A DNA stretch of 64,000 nucleotides, from positions 1-64,000 of the forward strand of contig NZ_FRAB01000018.1 of NCBI RefSeq assembly GCF_900142195.1, written 5' to 3'. A program made the translations under genes and the position numbers. Shown here piece after piece: positions 1 to 7,224 of the stretch (its first letter is position 1; each line of letters begins with the position of its first letter). The notes below the pieces were generated by a model. The model saw nothing but the letters and a program-made list of their open reading frames with translations. It was not told the origin of the DNA and searched no databases. Source of the stretch: Paraburkholderia terricola (lineage in GTDB: Bacteria > Pseudomonadota > Gammaproteobacteria > Burkholderiales > Burkholderiaceae).

Positions 1-208
1 GATTCAAAAAACGAGCCGTGACAGACTCATCGAGATCGATCAGGTCAATGTTCCTGTTCTTCATCCACCCAGAGAACGCGCACAGGACTCTTCGTTTCTT
101 GCGAAGCGATACCTCGGAATAGTGTGCCGTCCGTAGACGATCAAGAAATGCATCGATGTGATGGGCCGGCAGCCCGCCGGATTCGCTGACTGTGCGTGTT
201 GCATTCAT
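1..208 (-). CDS. Tyrosine recombinase/integrase, N-terminal part (runs off window)
   Basis: The reading frame starts at an ATG with an AGGAGAG ribosome-binding site a few bases upstream and is still open at the window edge, so only about 69 residues are visible. They show a long basic helix pattern (FLDRLR...VSLRKKRRVLCAFSGWM) followed by DLIDLDESVTARFL. This resembles the SAM-like core-binding domain at the start of phage-type and RIT-type tyrosine recombinases. The catalytic domain with the Tyr nucleophile lies outside the window, so the call rests on the N-terminal pattern only. Short inverted and direct repeats directly upstream fit a recombinase-binding end. It could be an intact mobile-element integrase or a remnant. 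Confidence 0.55.
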   Translation of the reverse strand, partial: MNATRTVSESGGLPAHHIDAFLDRLRTAHYSEVSLRKKRRVLCAFSGWMKNRNIDLIDLDESVTARFLN

Positions 209-255
209 CTGATCTCTCCTGGCCAGCGCGTTAGCCAGCCTGAGAAATCATATGT

Positions 256-337
256 TTATGCCGACGCAGCGATCATGAAAGGCCATACCCACCGCCACGC
301 GCATGCATGACGCGGCATAATCGAGGAGTCGGCATAA
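256..337. repeat. Recombinase-type repeats upstream of the integrase gene
   Basis: TTATGCCGAC at 256-265 is the exact inverse of GTCGGCATAA at 328-337. A further near-copy, CGCGGCATAA, lies at 311-320, spaced 17 bp from the last one in direct orientation. This one-inverted plus two-direct layout sits 50-130 bp upstream of the integrase start. It is what one expects for a tyrosine-recombinase binding region or element end; that role is inferred. Confidence 0.45.
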
Positions 338-380
338 CCCGTGCGAAAACGCGATCCGGCCGTTCTGCGTCGGGCGTCGT

Positions 381-575
381 GGATGGTTGTTCAGCGATAC
401 GGTCGATGGTGCGAACGCGAGTGCCAATCTGTACTCGCTCGTCGAGACCTGCAAGGCCAACGGCATCGACCCGTATCGCTATCTCACCTGGCTGTTCCAA
501 CGCCTCCCGCTGTCGACCACCGTCGACGACTACGACGCGCTGCTACCCTGGAAAATGCCGGCCGACCTGCGCTGA
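381..575 (+). pseudogene. IS66-family transposase (TnpC) C-terminal fragment, copy A
   Basis: The frame reads GWLFSDTVDGANASANLYSL followed by VETCKANGIDPYRYLTWLFQ and ends DYDALLPWKMPADLR-stop. This is the conserved C-terminal domain of IS66-family DDE transposases. No open frame covers the catalytic domain upstream, so it is a remnant. The 3' flank (about 618-641) still resembles the IS66 right end seen intact at 3774-3798, but its terminal bases are altered. It is close in sequence to copy B (3525-3728) and lies in the same orientation on the other side of the cargo genes. Confidence 0.8.
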
Positions 576-834
576 TCCACTTCCTTACCGCACCTCAGCC
601 GCTCCACCGATTTACTCTGAGGGACGTCGTTCGGGGATCGCAGTTTGGATCGCCGCATGCAACTCACTTATTACGTGTAATTGAGTGTAATCGATCTTCC
701 GCGCGCGAGCTGCTATATTTTTTGTGCGCAAGCTTTCTTATTTTGCGCTGTGAATTCAAGCGGATTTGAATTTTTCGCCAAAATCATGATGGCTAGGTCG
801 CATTCGTCGTCAAATTGAAAACCGGAGAATGAAA
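576..834. other. Non-coding stretch: decayed IS66 right end plus AT-rich leader of the cargo gene
   Basis: After the transposase stop the sequence keeps the IS66 3' non-coding tail up to about 641. It then changes abruptly to AT-rich DNA with runs such as GCTATATTTT and TCTTATTTTG. A -10-like TATATT lies at 714-719, but no convincing -35 box is spaced correctly, so a promoter for the next gene is only suspected. No gene is seen here. Confidence 0.4.
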
Positions 835-1407
835 ATGTCAAATTATGTGCAATATGGCACCAATATCCGAATTAGCAATCTTTACGGAGGCGAAGGTAAT
901 CCCAGCTATCTCGGCATCAATACCAAACAGACTACGAGTATAACTAGCGCCCTGGACCCCATTGGAACGTACAAGTCATTTAGCGATTATGTAAATGAAA
1001 CGCAATGGACAATAGGGTTGGTGGAATCCTCTGGTGATGGTAGCTCCGTTTATAGTGGCGATACGATTACCCTGGTAAATGCTAGTGATGGTGGTAATTT
1101 GGCATTATTCAACAGCTATCCCCCGAGCGATTCCGGCTACCCCGTGGCAACAACCACTGATACGGACGATGCTCTGGTTACTATCAACTGGACCATCATT
1201 ATTACCACCAAAAAAAGCGGCAAAGATGTCGGCTTAAATTACGAGGACAACATAATTTTGGTGGCTAATTTTAATACTTTGGCAGGCGTTCTGGACACCA
1301 ACGGCGCAGGTAATAATAAGCCCTTCCAATATTTGGTCACGGGTTCGCGTCTCGCCAATCGTGACGGCGGTAGCGGCACATGGAAGGTACTCACAGTGCA
1401 GGGCTGA
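835..1407 (+). CDS. Hypothetical protein with three-fold repeat, predicted beta-trefoil (lectin-like) fold
   Basis: A 190-residue protein I do not recognise as a named family. It has no signal peptide or membrane segment. Counting from an ATG six bases further up (829), the frame shows three similar blocks, each with an I-x-I/L-x-N-type strand and closing with a Trp strand: YGTNIRISNL to QWTIGLV (W60), SGDTITLVNA to NWTIIIT (W121) and YEDNIILVAN to TWKVLTV (W185). This about 61-64 residue periodicity suggests a beta-trefoil, as in ricin-B, MIR or agglutinin domains; that is inference. The start at 835 is preferred because CGGAG lies seven bases before it, whereas the ATG at 829 is almost touching that site. 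Base composition is far more AT-rich than the backbone, which indicates transfer. A Nudix gene follows in the same orientation. Confidence 0.7.
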   Translation: MSNYVQYGTNIRISNLYGGEGNPSYLGINTKQTTSITSALDPIGTYKSFSDYVNETQWTIGLVESSGDGSSVYSGDTITLVNASDGGNLALFNSYPPSDSGYPVATTTDTDDALVTINWTIIITTKKSGKDVGLNYEDNIILVANFNTLAGVLDTNGAGNNKPFQYLVTGSRLANRDGGSGTWKVLTVQG

Positions 1408-1443
1408 GCTTAAATTTCGTGAACCTCAATTGTTGGGGACACT

Positions 1444-1466
1444 GATGGCGGGCGTAGCCCGCCATC
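1444..1466 (+). promoter_or_regulatory. Perfect 10-bp hairpin between the two low-GC cargo genes
   Basis: GATGGCGGGC (1444-1453) pairs perfectly with GCCCGCCATC (1457-1466) across a GTA loop. There is no T-tract after it, so it is not a standard intrinsic terminator. It may be an mRNA-stabilising or attenuating stem between the beta-trefoil gene and the Nudix gene. Confidence 0.5.
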
Positions 1467-1568
1467 GGCAGAGCGGAAATAGATCGGTCAAATCTCGCAA
1501 CATCGATTGTTCGGCAGCCGAATCAATGCCGAACGACATCGTGCGTAAAATCAAATTGTGGAGGCATC

Positions 1569-2213
1569 ATGGCTTCTGTTTATGCCGTCTTATACGATAA
1601 GAGCGGTACGTTTCTAATGGCTAAAAAGCAGATGAAGTCATACTATACCCAAGCCGACGGGGGGAAGGTCAATGCGCTTGGGTGGACGATAAATAGCGGC
1701 CCTGGAGAATATGCATTGCCTGGAGGCAAGTTAGAGGAACCTAACATCGAGGACGGTGCTAGGCGCGAGTTCTTGGAGGAAACTGGATTCAATTTGCCGC
1801 TTAGCCCCGATAATAATCCGCCGAGAACAGTGAAATTCAATGTGAAGGGTGGGGCATTGCCGCCCAATGCAACGAGCTTTGCTTTTTCGGCAGTATATTT
1901 TTGCGCAAGCGAAGAAGATGTGGAAAATGCGTGGAGCAATATATCAGAAATCGCCCTACCTAATTCTAGGGATATTGCCGGGGCAATTATGCGCAGGGAC
2001 ATTAAAACGTATTCAGAGATAACTTTATATGCAAGGAAGCATGGTATAAAAAAATGGCCGGCTGATAACGAGCTGAAATGGGTTTGGCGCTGGAGTTTTT
2101 CTAATAAAAATGACTGGGCCAAGATAGAATCAATGAAGAACGATGATAATATAGGTTGGTACTACTGCATTTTGGAGTATTTGTGTTTTCACATTCTCAA
2201 TCGCAAGGTGTAA
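1569..2213 (+). CDS. Nudix hydrolase
   Basis: A 214-residue protein. Nudix enzymes hydrolyse nucleoside diphosphates linked to another group. The box lies at residues 52-74: GGK at the start and REFLEETGF at 66-74, giving the metal-binding REx2EE residues R66, E67, E70 and E71. The loop before it is one residue short of the usual G-x5-E-x7-RE spacing, with Pro where the first Glu normally sits. The domain starts close to the N-terminus (SVYAVLYDKSGTFLMAKKQM). The C-terminal 80 residues, rich in Trp and Lys, have no family I can name. The start is supported by GGAGG at 1560-1564. Low GC and AT-ending codons match the neighbouring beta-trefoil gene, so both probably arrived together. Substrate unknown. 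Confidence 0.82.
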   Translation: MASVYAVLYDKSGTFLMAKKQMKSYYTQADGGKVNALGWTINSGPGEYALPGGKLEEPNIEDGARREFLEETGFNLPLSPDNNPPRTVKFNVKGGALPPNATSFAFSAVYFCASEEDVENAWSNISEIALPNSRDIAGAIMRRDIKTYSEITLYARKHGIKKWPADNELKWVWRWSFSNKNDWAKIESMKNDDNIGWYYCILEYLCFHILNRKV

Positions 2214-2275
2214 GGTTTTCAGGTGAATATTACTTTCAGAATTTAAATGCAGGCGCAAGGGGTTTGTGCGGATGT

Positions 2276-2525
2276 TCACGCCAAATGTCGCGAAAGAACT
2301 CTCGTCGAGTCACTCGATATTCTCATTATCTTTGGCGCGGGCGCCGTGGACATCTCGTCGGTGGGATCGAGTTGTGGCACTGCACGCGGCATTGACGATC
2401 CTTACGTGCAACCATTCGTCGTAATCGGCGGGCCTGAAAATCGCCACAGGCAGTATTTTATCATCGGATTCATGCATGCGGGCCGTAACAGGATGTCCGT
2501 CTGCAAAAGCAGTCAAACAGTTGTA
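2276..2525 (-). pseudogene. SRAP (YedK/HMCES-like) protein remnant, frameshifted
   Basis: One minus-strand frame reads ADGHPVTARMHESDDKILPV then AIFRPADYDEWLHVRIVNAA. This resembles the C-terminal part of SOS response-associated peptidases, where a [R/L]-P-V-x-x-x-x-P-x-x-x-x-x-WL segment is usual. About position 2395 the similarity moves to another frame (AVPQLDPTDEMSTAPAPK), ending at a TGA at 2276-2278. A stop codon also lies just upstream of the visible part, so the catalytic N-terminal Cys region is gone. I read this as a decayed gene. The family call is moderate because only the C-terminus remains. Confidence 0.45.
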
Positions 2526-2575
2526 TCAGCGTTACTCCGTTCGGCACCTCAAAGTGCCTTAACTGAACGGCATTA

Positions 2576-2594
2576 CCGCATGTGCGGGCTTTTT
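2576..2594 (+). terminator. Weak possible terminator beside the phage fragment
   Basis: CCGC-ATGT-GCGG is followed by GCTTTTTCT on the plus strand. The stem is only four to five pairs, and the plus-strand gene it would serve (Nudix) ended 360 bases earlier, so this is weak. Confidence 0.25.
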
Positions 2595-2840
2595 CTATCG
2601 GCTTCTCTTCCGGAAGTGTGACCGATGCCGATCTGTCGTCGGATCGTCGCGCACTTCCAATTCGAGTTGTGACGTGAAGCCAGCGTCGCCGGTAATCGTG
2701 TGCGTGACCTGTTTCACGAGCCACGGCGTTTCATCGATATCCGGTTTGAAGCCCACGACAGTGACGGGCATTTCTGGAAACAGCTCGGCACGGCCAAGCG
2801 CGAGCGCGTAAGACATGGTCGCCTGGCTGCGCTTGACGCG
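2595..2840 (-). pseudogene. Phage late control protein D (P2-type tail protein gpD), C-terminal fragment
   Basis: The minus frame contains ATMSYALALGRAELFPEMPV, VVGFKPDIDETPWLVKQVTH and FTSQLELEVRDD before its stop. This is the C-terminal pattern of P2-like tail protein D, whose family normally has more than 300 residues. Similarity stops near 2840, where the sequence becomes the start of an acetyltransferase read on the other strand. Only the last 75-80 residues survive, so it is prophage debris. The SRAP remnant lies downstream on the same strand. Confidence 0.65.
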
Positions 2841-2851
2841 AGTCAGCTCAT

Positions 2852-3259
2852 ATGCTCTGGCCACATGCAAGTGTAGATGACCATGTACGAGAAACTAAGC
2901 AGTTGCTTGCCGAGCCTGATCGTTACGCGATGGTTATCGCCGTCTCATCCCAAGGTGAGGCGCTCGGCTTTGCTGAGGCTGCGATACGACGCGACTACGT
3001 CAACGGCTGTGACACCTCGCCGGTGCTTTTTCTCGAAGGCATTTACGTAGTCCACGGTATGCGTCACCAAGGTATCGCGAGTTTGTTGCGTACATCGATC
3101 GAACAGTGGGGCGCTTCGCATGGATGCGCAGAATTTGCTTCTGATACGTCTATCGACAACGTGGATGCGCAAGCTTTACACCGTGCACTCGGCTTTGATG
3201 AGACTGAGCGAGGCGTGTTTTTCCGGAAGCGTTATTTGACTCGCGCATTTCGTCGTTGA
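2852..3259 (+). CDS. GNAT acetyltransferase, aminoglycoside 6'-N-acetyltransferase-like, N-terminally shortened
   Basis: A 135-residue GNAT-fold protein. The central segment, RRDYVNGCDTSPVLFLEGIY, then RHQGIASLL (acetyl-CoA-binding Q/R-x-x-G-x-A motif), EFASDTSIDN and HRALGFDETERGVFFRKRY, strongly resembles chromosomal AAC(6')-I enzymes, which acetylate aminoglycosides. Family members usually begin 15-25 residues before the LWP motif; here the frame begins at MLWPHAS and an in-frame stop lies at 2834-2836. The missing first strand coincides with the join to the phage fragment, so the gene was probably truncated on insertion. No clear ribosome-binding site is seen. Activity is uncertain. Confidence 0.75.
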   Translation: MLWPHASVDDHVRETKQLLAEPDRYAMVIAVSSQGEALGFAEAAIRRDYVNGCDTSPVLFLEGIYVVHGMRHQGIASLLRTSIEQWGASHGCAEFASDTSIDNVDAQALHRALGFDETERGVFFRKRYLTRAFRR

Positions 3260-3262
3260 GAT

Positions 3263-3516
3263 TCAATTCGCGGTGACCTGCTCTCCGCGTTTGGTCCGGT
3301 GACAGTGTAGAGTCCGTTCCAGAGTGTTCCAGGACAGGAGCGCCGCGTAGTCGTCGGCAGTATTCGCCAGAGGCAACTTCTGGAACAACGTGATCAGGTA
3401 ACGATAGGGATCGATGACGTTGGCCTTGGCCGTCTCGACCAGCGAGTAGAGATTCGCACTCGACTGCGCACCAGCAACCGTATCGGCGAACAGCCAGCCC
3501 CGGCGCTTATGGAAAG
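3263..3516 (-). pseudogene. IS66-family transposase C-terminal fragment, copy C (inverted)
   Basis: The minus frame reads KRRGWLFADTVAGAQSSANL, then YSLVETAKANVIDPYRYLIT and ADDYAALLSWN, which is the IS66 TnpC C-terminal domain again. The last 20 or so residues run into unrelated sequence before the stop at 3263. It lies head to head with copy B, and together they form a long imperfect palindrome centred at 3517. It is more diverged than copies A and B. Confidence 0.75.
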
Positions 3517-3524
3517 GCTTTCCT

Positions 3525-3728
3525 AAGCGTCGCGGGTGGCTGTTCTCGGACACCGTCGACGGCGCGAACGCGAGCGCCAACCTGTACTCTCTCGTCGAAA
3601 CCTGCAAGGCCGGCGGTATCGATCCGTATCGCTATCTCACCTGGCTGTTCCAGCGTCTCCCGCTGGCGAAGACCGTCGACGACTACGACGCGCTGCTTCC
3701 GTGGAAAATGCCGGCCAATCTCCGCTGA
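3525..3728 (+). pseudogene. IS66-family transposase C-terminal fragment, copy B
   Basis: The plus frame reads KRRGWLFSDTVDGANASANL, then YSLVETCKAGGIDPYRYLTW and DYDALLPWKMPANLR-stop. It is nearly the same as copy A and followed by an apparently intact IS66 right end. The catalytic part is missing, so this is a remnant. Confidence 0.8.
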
Positions 3729-3773
3729 CCCGCACCGCTACCACACCTCACGCGTTCTGCCACCTTACGCTGA

Positions 3774-3798
3774 GGGGCGTCGTTCGTGGATCGCTTAC
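3774..3798 (+). repeat. IS66-type right terminal inverted repeat
   Basis: GGGGCGTCGTTCGTGGATCG then CTTAC, which read inward is GTAAGCGATCC... IS66-family terminal repeats characteristically begin GTAA. It lies 46 bases after the stop of copy B, as expected for the end of such an element. The same segment near 618-641 has lost its last bases. This likely marks the right edge of the accessory island. Confidence 0.65.
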
Positions 3799-4004
3799 CC
3801 TTGTCCGCGATGTCGATGAAAAAACAGCCCATGCGACGCAGCAACGCCCGTACCCGCCTGTGACCCGACCGTGACCGGGGCGCTCATCTGCTCATCTTCA
3901 GGAGGAATGCGCGTTGCTCATTCAACGAGACATGCGCGGGTCCGGGTTGAACCACGCGGCAGTCCGCGCGACGTGCACCGACGGCGAGCCGCGAGGAGGA
4001 AGCA

Positions 4005-4391
4005 ATGATTCAAACCGAACTGGAGCAACGCATCGAGGAAATCGAACTAGCGCTGGCGGGCATTTTCGAATCGCCGAAAGCGCCGCGCGTCAGCAGCTAC
4101 GACGAAGGCGCGCGTCTTTTCATTCAGCTTTCATGGGTGATGGAATCGCATCGCGATACCTCGCTCGATGCGCGTTGCATCGTGACGATCGCGTTCACCA
4201 AGCCGCAGATCAGCCGCTATGCCGCGTTGGATACGGCACAGCGCCGAGTGTTTCAGGAGCGTCTGAGCGCATGGGTGCGCGCGGCGTTCAGCGAGCGCCA
4301 GAGTCCGCCGGAACTGCAAGGCGATTGCGCGGTGGAACTGGCGGCCCACGATGGATTGTTCGACGTGCCGCCAGCGCCGTCCTCTTATTAA
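4005..4391 (+). CDS. Conserved Burkholderia-type protein, DUF3022-like
   Basis: A 128-residue soluble protein that starts after a strong AGGAGG site. It begins with an acidic helix (LEQRIEEIELALAGIFESPK) followed by strands including LFIQLSWVMES and TSLDARCIVTIAFTKPQISR. This looks like the small DUF3022 family that I associate with Burkholderiaceae; the family name is from memory and uncertain. No catalytic motif or membrane segment is visible and the function is unknown. High GC and normal codon use place it in the host backbone, just outside the island. Confidence 0.7.
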   Translation: MIQTELEQRIEEIELALAGIFESPKAPRVSSYDEGARLFIQLSWVMESHRDTSLDARCIVTIAFTKPQISRYAALDTAQRRVFQERLSAWVRAAFSERQSPPELQGDCAVELAAHDGLFDVPPAPSSY

Positions 4392-4429
4392 CGTGGCTCG
4401 CCTCGCGCGACGCCTGTCGCCGCCAGGTG

Positions 4430-4690
4430 TCAGTTGAAGTCCCCCGTCTCGAGTTCCACCGACTGTCCGCCGTTCTTCTGGAGCACCTTGCGCGTGGCGT
4501 TTTCTATTCGCGCGCGATTCGCCTCGAAGGTGCCGACGAGATCGTGAGCCGAGGTGCCGCCGTTGCCGAAGTGGTCGTTCAGCGCATCCAGTGACACGCT
4601 GCACCAGACGTCGGCTCCATCCACATTGGCTTCGAAGGCGACGCGCGCCGCTGCCACCACTTCGCGGCGTCCGGTGAATTCGATCCTCAT
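4430..4690 (-). CDS. DUF1488-family small protein
   Basis: An 86-residue protein. It begins MRIEFTGRREVVAAARVAFE, has DVWCSVSLDALNDHFG in the middle and ends VELETGDFN, matching the general pattern of DUF1488 proteins (short, uncharacterised, one mixed alpha/beta domain). The start at 4690 is chosen over the ATG at 4693 because GGAGG lies six bases before it. It is convergent with the DUF3022-like gene, 38 bases away. Function unknown. Confidence 0.75.
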   Translation of the reverse strand: MRIEFTGRREVVAAARVAFEANVDGADVWCSVSLDALNDHFGNGGTSAHDLVGTFEANRARIENATRKVLQKNGGQSVELETGDFN

Positions 4691-4937
4691 CATGAACCTC
4701 CATTTGTCGAAAGAAAGCCTTGCGAATGCAAGCGCTGTGCCAAACCGGCGTTGTTTCCGATGTCGCTTCTGGCGTGGTTTCTTAGTTGCAAGCCGGCGGT
4801 CCCAGGCTCAGCGCGAATTCCTCGCAAGGCGCATACTTCACGTCGGCCGCCCTCGAACGGCCTGCTGTCGTGTCGCGGCGCGCATGCCGATTGTCATGCC
4901 GCCCGACGCCCAACATCCTAATACTAACCCTCGCCCC

Positions 4938-6431
4938 ATGTCCCGCAGCCTGCAATCATCGCGCCGCCTCGTCATCGCCGCCGTCATGGCTTCGATGGCG
5001 ATGGTCGCCATCGAAGCCACCATCGTTTCCACCGCCATGCCGCAGATCGTCGCGCAACTCGGCGACCTGCATCTGTATAGCTGGGTGTTCTCGTCGTTCC
5101 TGCTCACGCAGACCGCGATGACCGTGGTGTTCGGCAAGCTCGCCGATCTGTACGGACGCAAGCCCATCGTGCTGATGGGCATCGCGATCTTTCTGCTCGG
5201 CTCGGTGCTGGCCGGCTTCGCGTGGTCGATGCCCGCGATGATCGCGTTCCGCCTGATTCAAGGCGTTGGCGCGGGCGCGATCCAGCCGGTCACGCTGACC
5301 ATCGTCGGCGACCTGTATCCGGCGCGCGAACGCGGCAAGGTGCAAGGCTATCTCGCCAGCGTGTGGGCGATTTCGGCGGTGGTGGGTCCGATGGTGGGCG
5401 GCTTCATCATTCACAACATCTCGTGGGCCTGGATCTTCTGGATGAACGTGCCGATCGGGCTTGCGTCCGCGGCGGGTTTCATCGCGTTCCTGCGCGAATC
5501 GGAGCGGCATGCGCGGCCGTCGATCGACTTCGGCGGCGCGGCGCTCTTCATGGCGGCGATCGCCGCGCTCATGATGGCGCTGACCTTCGCCGGCGACGAC
5601 GAGCTTGCCCGGGCCTCGCTGGCGGGCGGCGTCTTCGTACTGTGCGTGTTGCTGTTCGTCTGGCAGGAGCGGCGCGCGGCGGAGCCGATGATTTCCTTCG
5701 CGCTCTGGAGCCGCCGCCCGATTGCCGCATGCAACGGCGCGACGCTGCTCTCCGGCATGATCCTGATGGGCGCGACCACCTTCCTGCCGATGTACGTGCA
5801 AGGCGTGCTGCATCGCTCGCCGGTGATCGCGGGCCTCTCGCTCACCATGATGATGGTGGGCTGGCCCGTCGGCGCGACGCTCGCGGCCAAGTCGTTTCAC
5901 CGCATCGGCCTGCGCCGCATTCTGGTCGGCGGCAGCGCGTTCGTGCCGCTCGGCGCGGTCTTGCTGCTGTTTCTGTCGCCTGGCGGCTCGCCGCTCGTCG
6001 CGGCATTCGGCTCGCTGGTGATGGGCTTCGGCATGGGCACCTCGAGCGTCGGTTCGCTGGTGCTGATCCAGGAAATCGTCCACATGGACGAACGCGGCAG
6101 CGCGACGGCGTCGAATCTGTTCTCGCGCAATCTCGGCAGCACGCTGGGCGCGACGCTGTTCGGCGCGGTGCTCAACTTCGGCCTCAGTCACGCGAAGGAT
6201 GCGGTCGCGGTCACCTCGGATCAACTGAAGGCGCTGCTGCAAAATCAGGCGGCGAGCCTCGTCAACAGCGACATGACCCGCATGGTGCTGCACGAGTCGC
6301 TGCACCTCACCTTCGTCTCGATCTTCGCGATCTCGATCTTCATGGTCCTGCTGCTGACGCTGGTGCCGGCGATTCACCTCGGCGCGGACCGCAAGATGCC
6401 GAACGAAGCCTTGGCGCCGATCGAGGACTGA
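4938..6431 (+). CDS. MFS transporter, DHA2 (EmrB/QacA) type drug/compound exporter
   Basis: A 497-residue membrane protein with many hydrophobic helices. It carries an antiporter-type early motif (AIEATIVSTAMPQIV in helix 1), the MFS loop motif GKLADLYGRKP between helices 2 and 3, and GPMVGGFI in helix 5, all marks of proton-driven 14-helix exporters. Substrate not predictable. The start at 4938 is chosen because the first helix follows at a normal distance; no good ribosome-binding site is present, and an in-frame ATG lies at 4884. It ends 24 bases from the stop of cobM, read convergently. Confidence 0.88.
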   Translation: MSRSLQSSRRLVIAAVMASMAMVAIEATIVSTAMPQIVAQLGDLHLYSWVFSSFLLTQTAMTVVFGKLADLYGRKPIVLMGIAIFLLGSVLAGFAWSMPAMIAFRLIQGVGAGAIQPVTLTIVGDLYPARERGKVQGYLASVWAISAVVGPMVGGFIIHNISWAWIFWMNVPIGLASAAGFIAFLRESERHARPSIDFGGAALFMAAIAALMMALTFAGDDELARASLAGGVFVLCVLLFVWQERRAAEPMISFALWSRRPIAACNGATLLSGMILMGATTFLPMYVQGVLHRSPVIAGLSLTMMMVGWPVGATLAAKSFHRIGLRRILVGGSAFVPLGAVLLLFLSPGGSPLVAAFGSLVMGFGMGTSSVGSLVLIQEIVHMDERGSATASNLFSRNLGSTLGATLFGAVLNFGLSHAKDAVAVTSDQLKALLQNQAASLVNSDMTRMVLHESLHLTFVSIFAISIFMVLLLTLVPAIHLGADRKMPNEALAPIED

Positions 6432-6455
6432 CGCCGCCGCGCATCCGGTGGCCGG

Positions 6456-7181
6456 TCAGTTTTTCGCGTACAGCGTCGACTCCGCGAAGCCTTCGGCGGC
6501 GAGCACCTGGCCCACCAGAATCAGCGCGGTCCGCTCGATATTCGCCGACTGCACCTTGCCGAGAATATCGTCGAGCGTGCCGGTGATTTTTTCCTCATCG
6601 GGCCAGCTCGCGCGGTAGATCACCGCGATCGGACAAGCGCCGCCGTAGTGCGGACGCAATTCATCGACGATGCGCGCGAGATGCCGCACGCCCAGGTGAA
6701 TCGCCATCGTCGCGCGGTGTTTCGCGAGGTCGGCGAGTTGCTCGCCTTCCGGCATGGTGGTTTTGCTCGCATAGCGCGTGAGGATCAGCGTCTGCGAAAT
6801 ATCGGGCAGCGTGAGTTCGCAACCGAGCGCCGCTGCGCACGCGGCCGTGGCGGTCACGCCCGGCACGATCTCGTAGGGAATGTTCAACTCGCGCAATCTG
6901 CGGATCTGCTCGCCGATCGCGCCGTACAGGGACGGGTCGCCGGAATGCACGCGCGCCACGTCGTGGCCCTGGCCGTGTGCGTCCTTGAGCAAGGCGACGA
7001 TCTGATCGAGGTCGAGCTCGGCGGTGTTGACCACTTGCCGCGCGGCATGGCCCTCAAGCACCGCGGCCGGCACGAGCGAGCCCGCATACAGAATCACCGG
7101 GCACGTGCGCACGAGGCGCTGTCCTTTCACCGTGATCAGTTCGGGATCGCCGGGGCCCGCGCCGATAAAAAACACCGTCAT
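6456..7181 (-). CDS. cobM: Precorrin-4 C11-methyltransferase
   Basis: A 241-residue SAM-dependent tetrapyrrole methylase that adds the methyl group at C-11 of the corrin ring in B12 synthesis. The N-terminal glycine-rich motif [18 protein letters not shown] is typical of the family. HSGDPSLYGAIGEQ and YEIVPGVTATAACAAALG form the active-site region, and the C-terminal RASWPDEEKITGTLDDI is CobM/CbiF-like. It is last in the minus-strand cob operon, 43 bases after cobK. Length matches the family. Confidence 0.93.
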   Translation of the reverse strand: MTVFFIGAGPGDPELITVKGQRLVRTCPVILYAGSLVPAAVLEGHAARQVVNTAELDLDQIVALLKDAHGQGHDVARVHSGDPSLYGAIGEQIRRLRELNIPYEIVPGVTATAACAAALGCELTLPDISQTLILTRYASKTTMPEGEQLADLAKHRATMAIHLGVRHLARIVDELRPHYGGACPIAVIYRASWPDEEKITGTLDDILGKVQSANIERTALILVGQVLAAEGFAESTLYAKN

Positions 7182-7224
7182 TCAACACTCCATGATTCAT
7201 TGCGGCATGCGATGCATGCGCGGT

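Noticed and set aside
2247-2621. 124-residue plus-strand open frame between Nudix and the phage fragment
   Set aside because: It is antisense to the SRAP remnant and has no recognisable start signal or domain.
4956-6377. Long minus-strand open frame (about 470 residues) opposite the MFS gene
   Set aside because: It is Arg/His-rich, lacks any domain pattern and is the GC-driven antisense shadow of a clear transporter gene.
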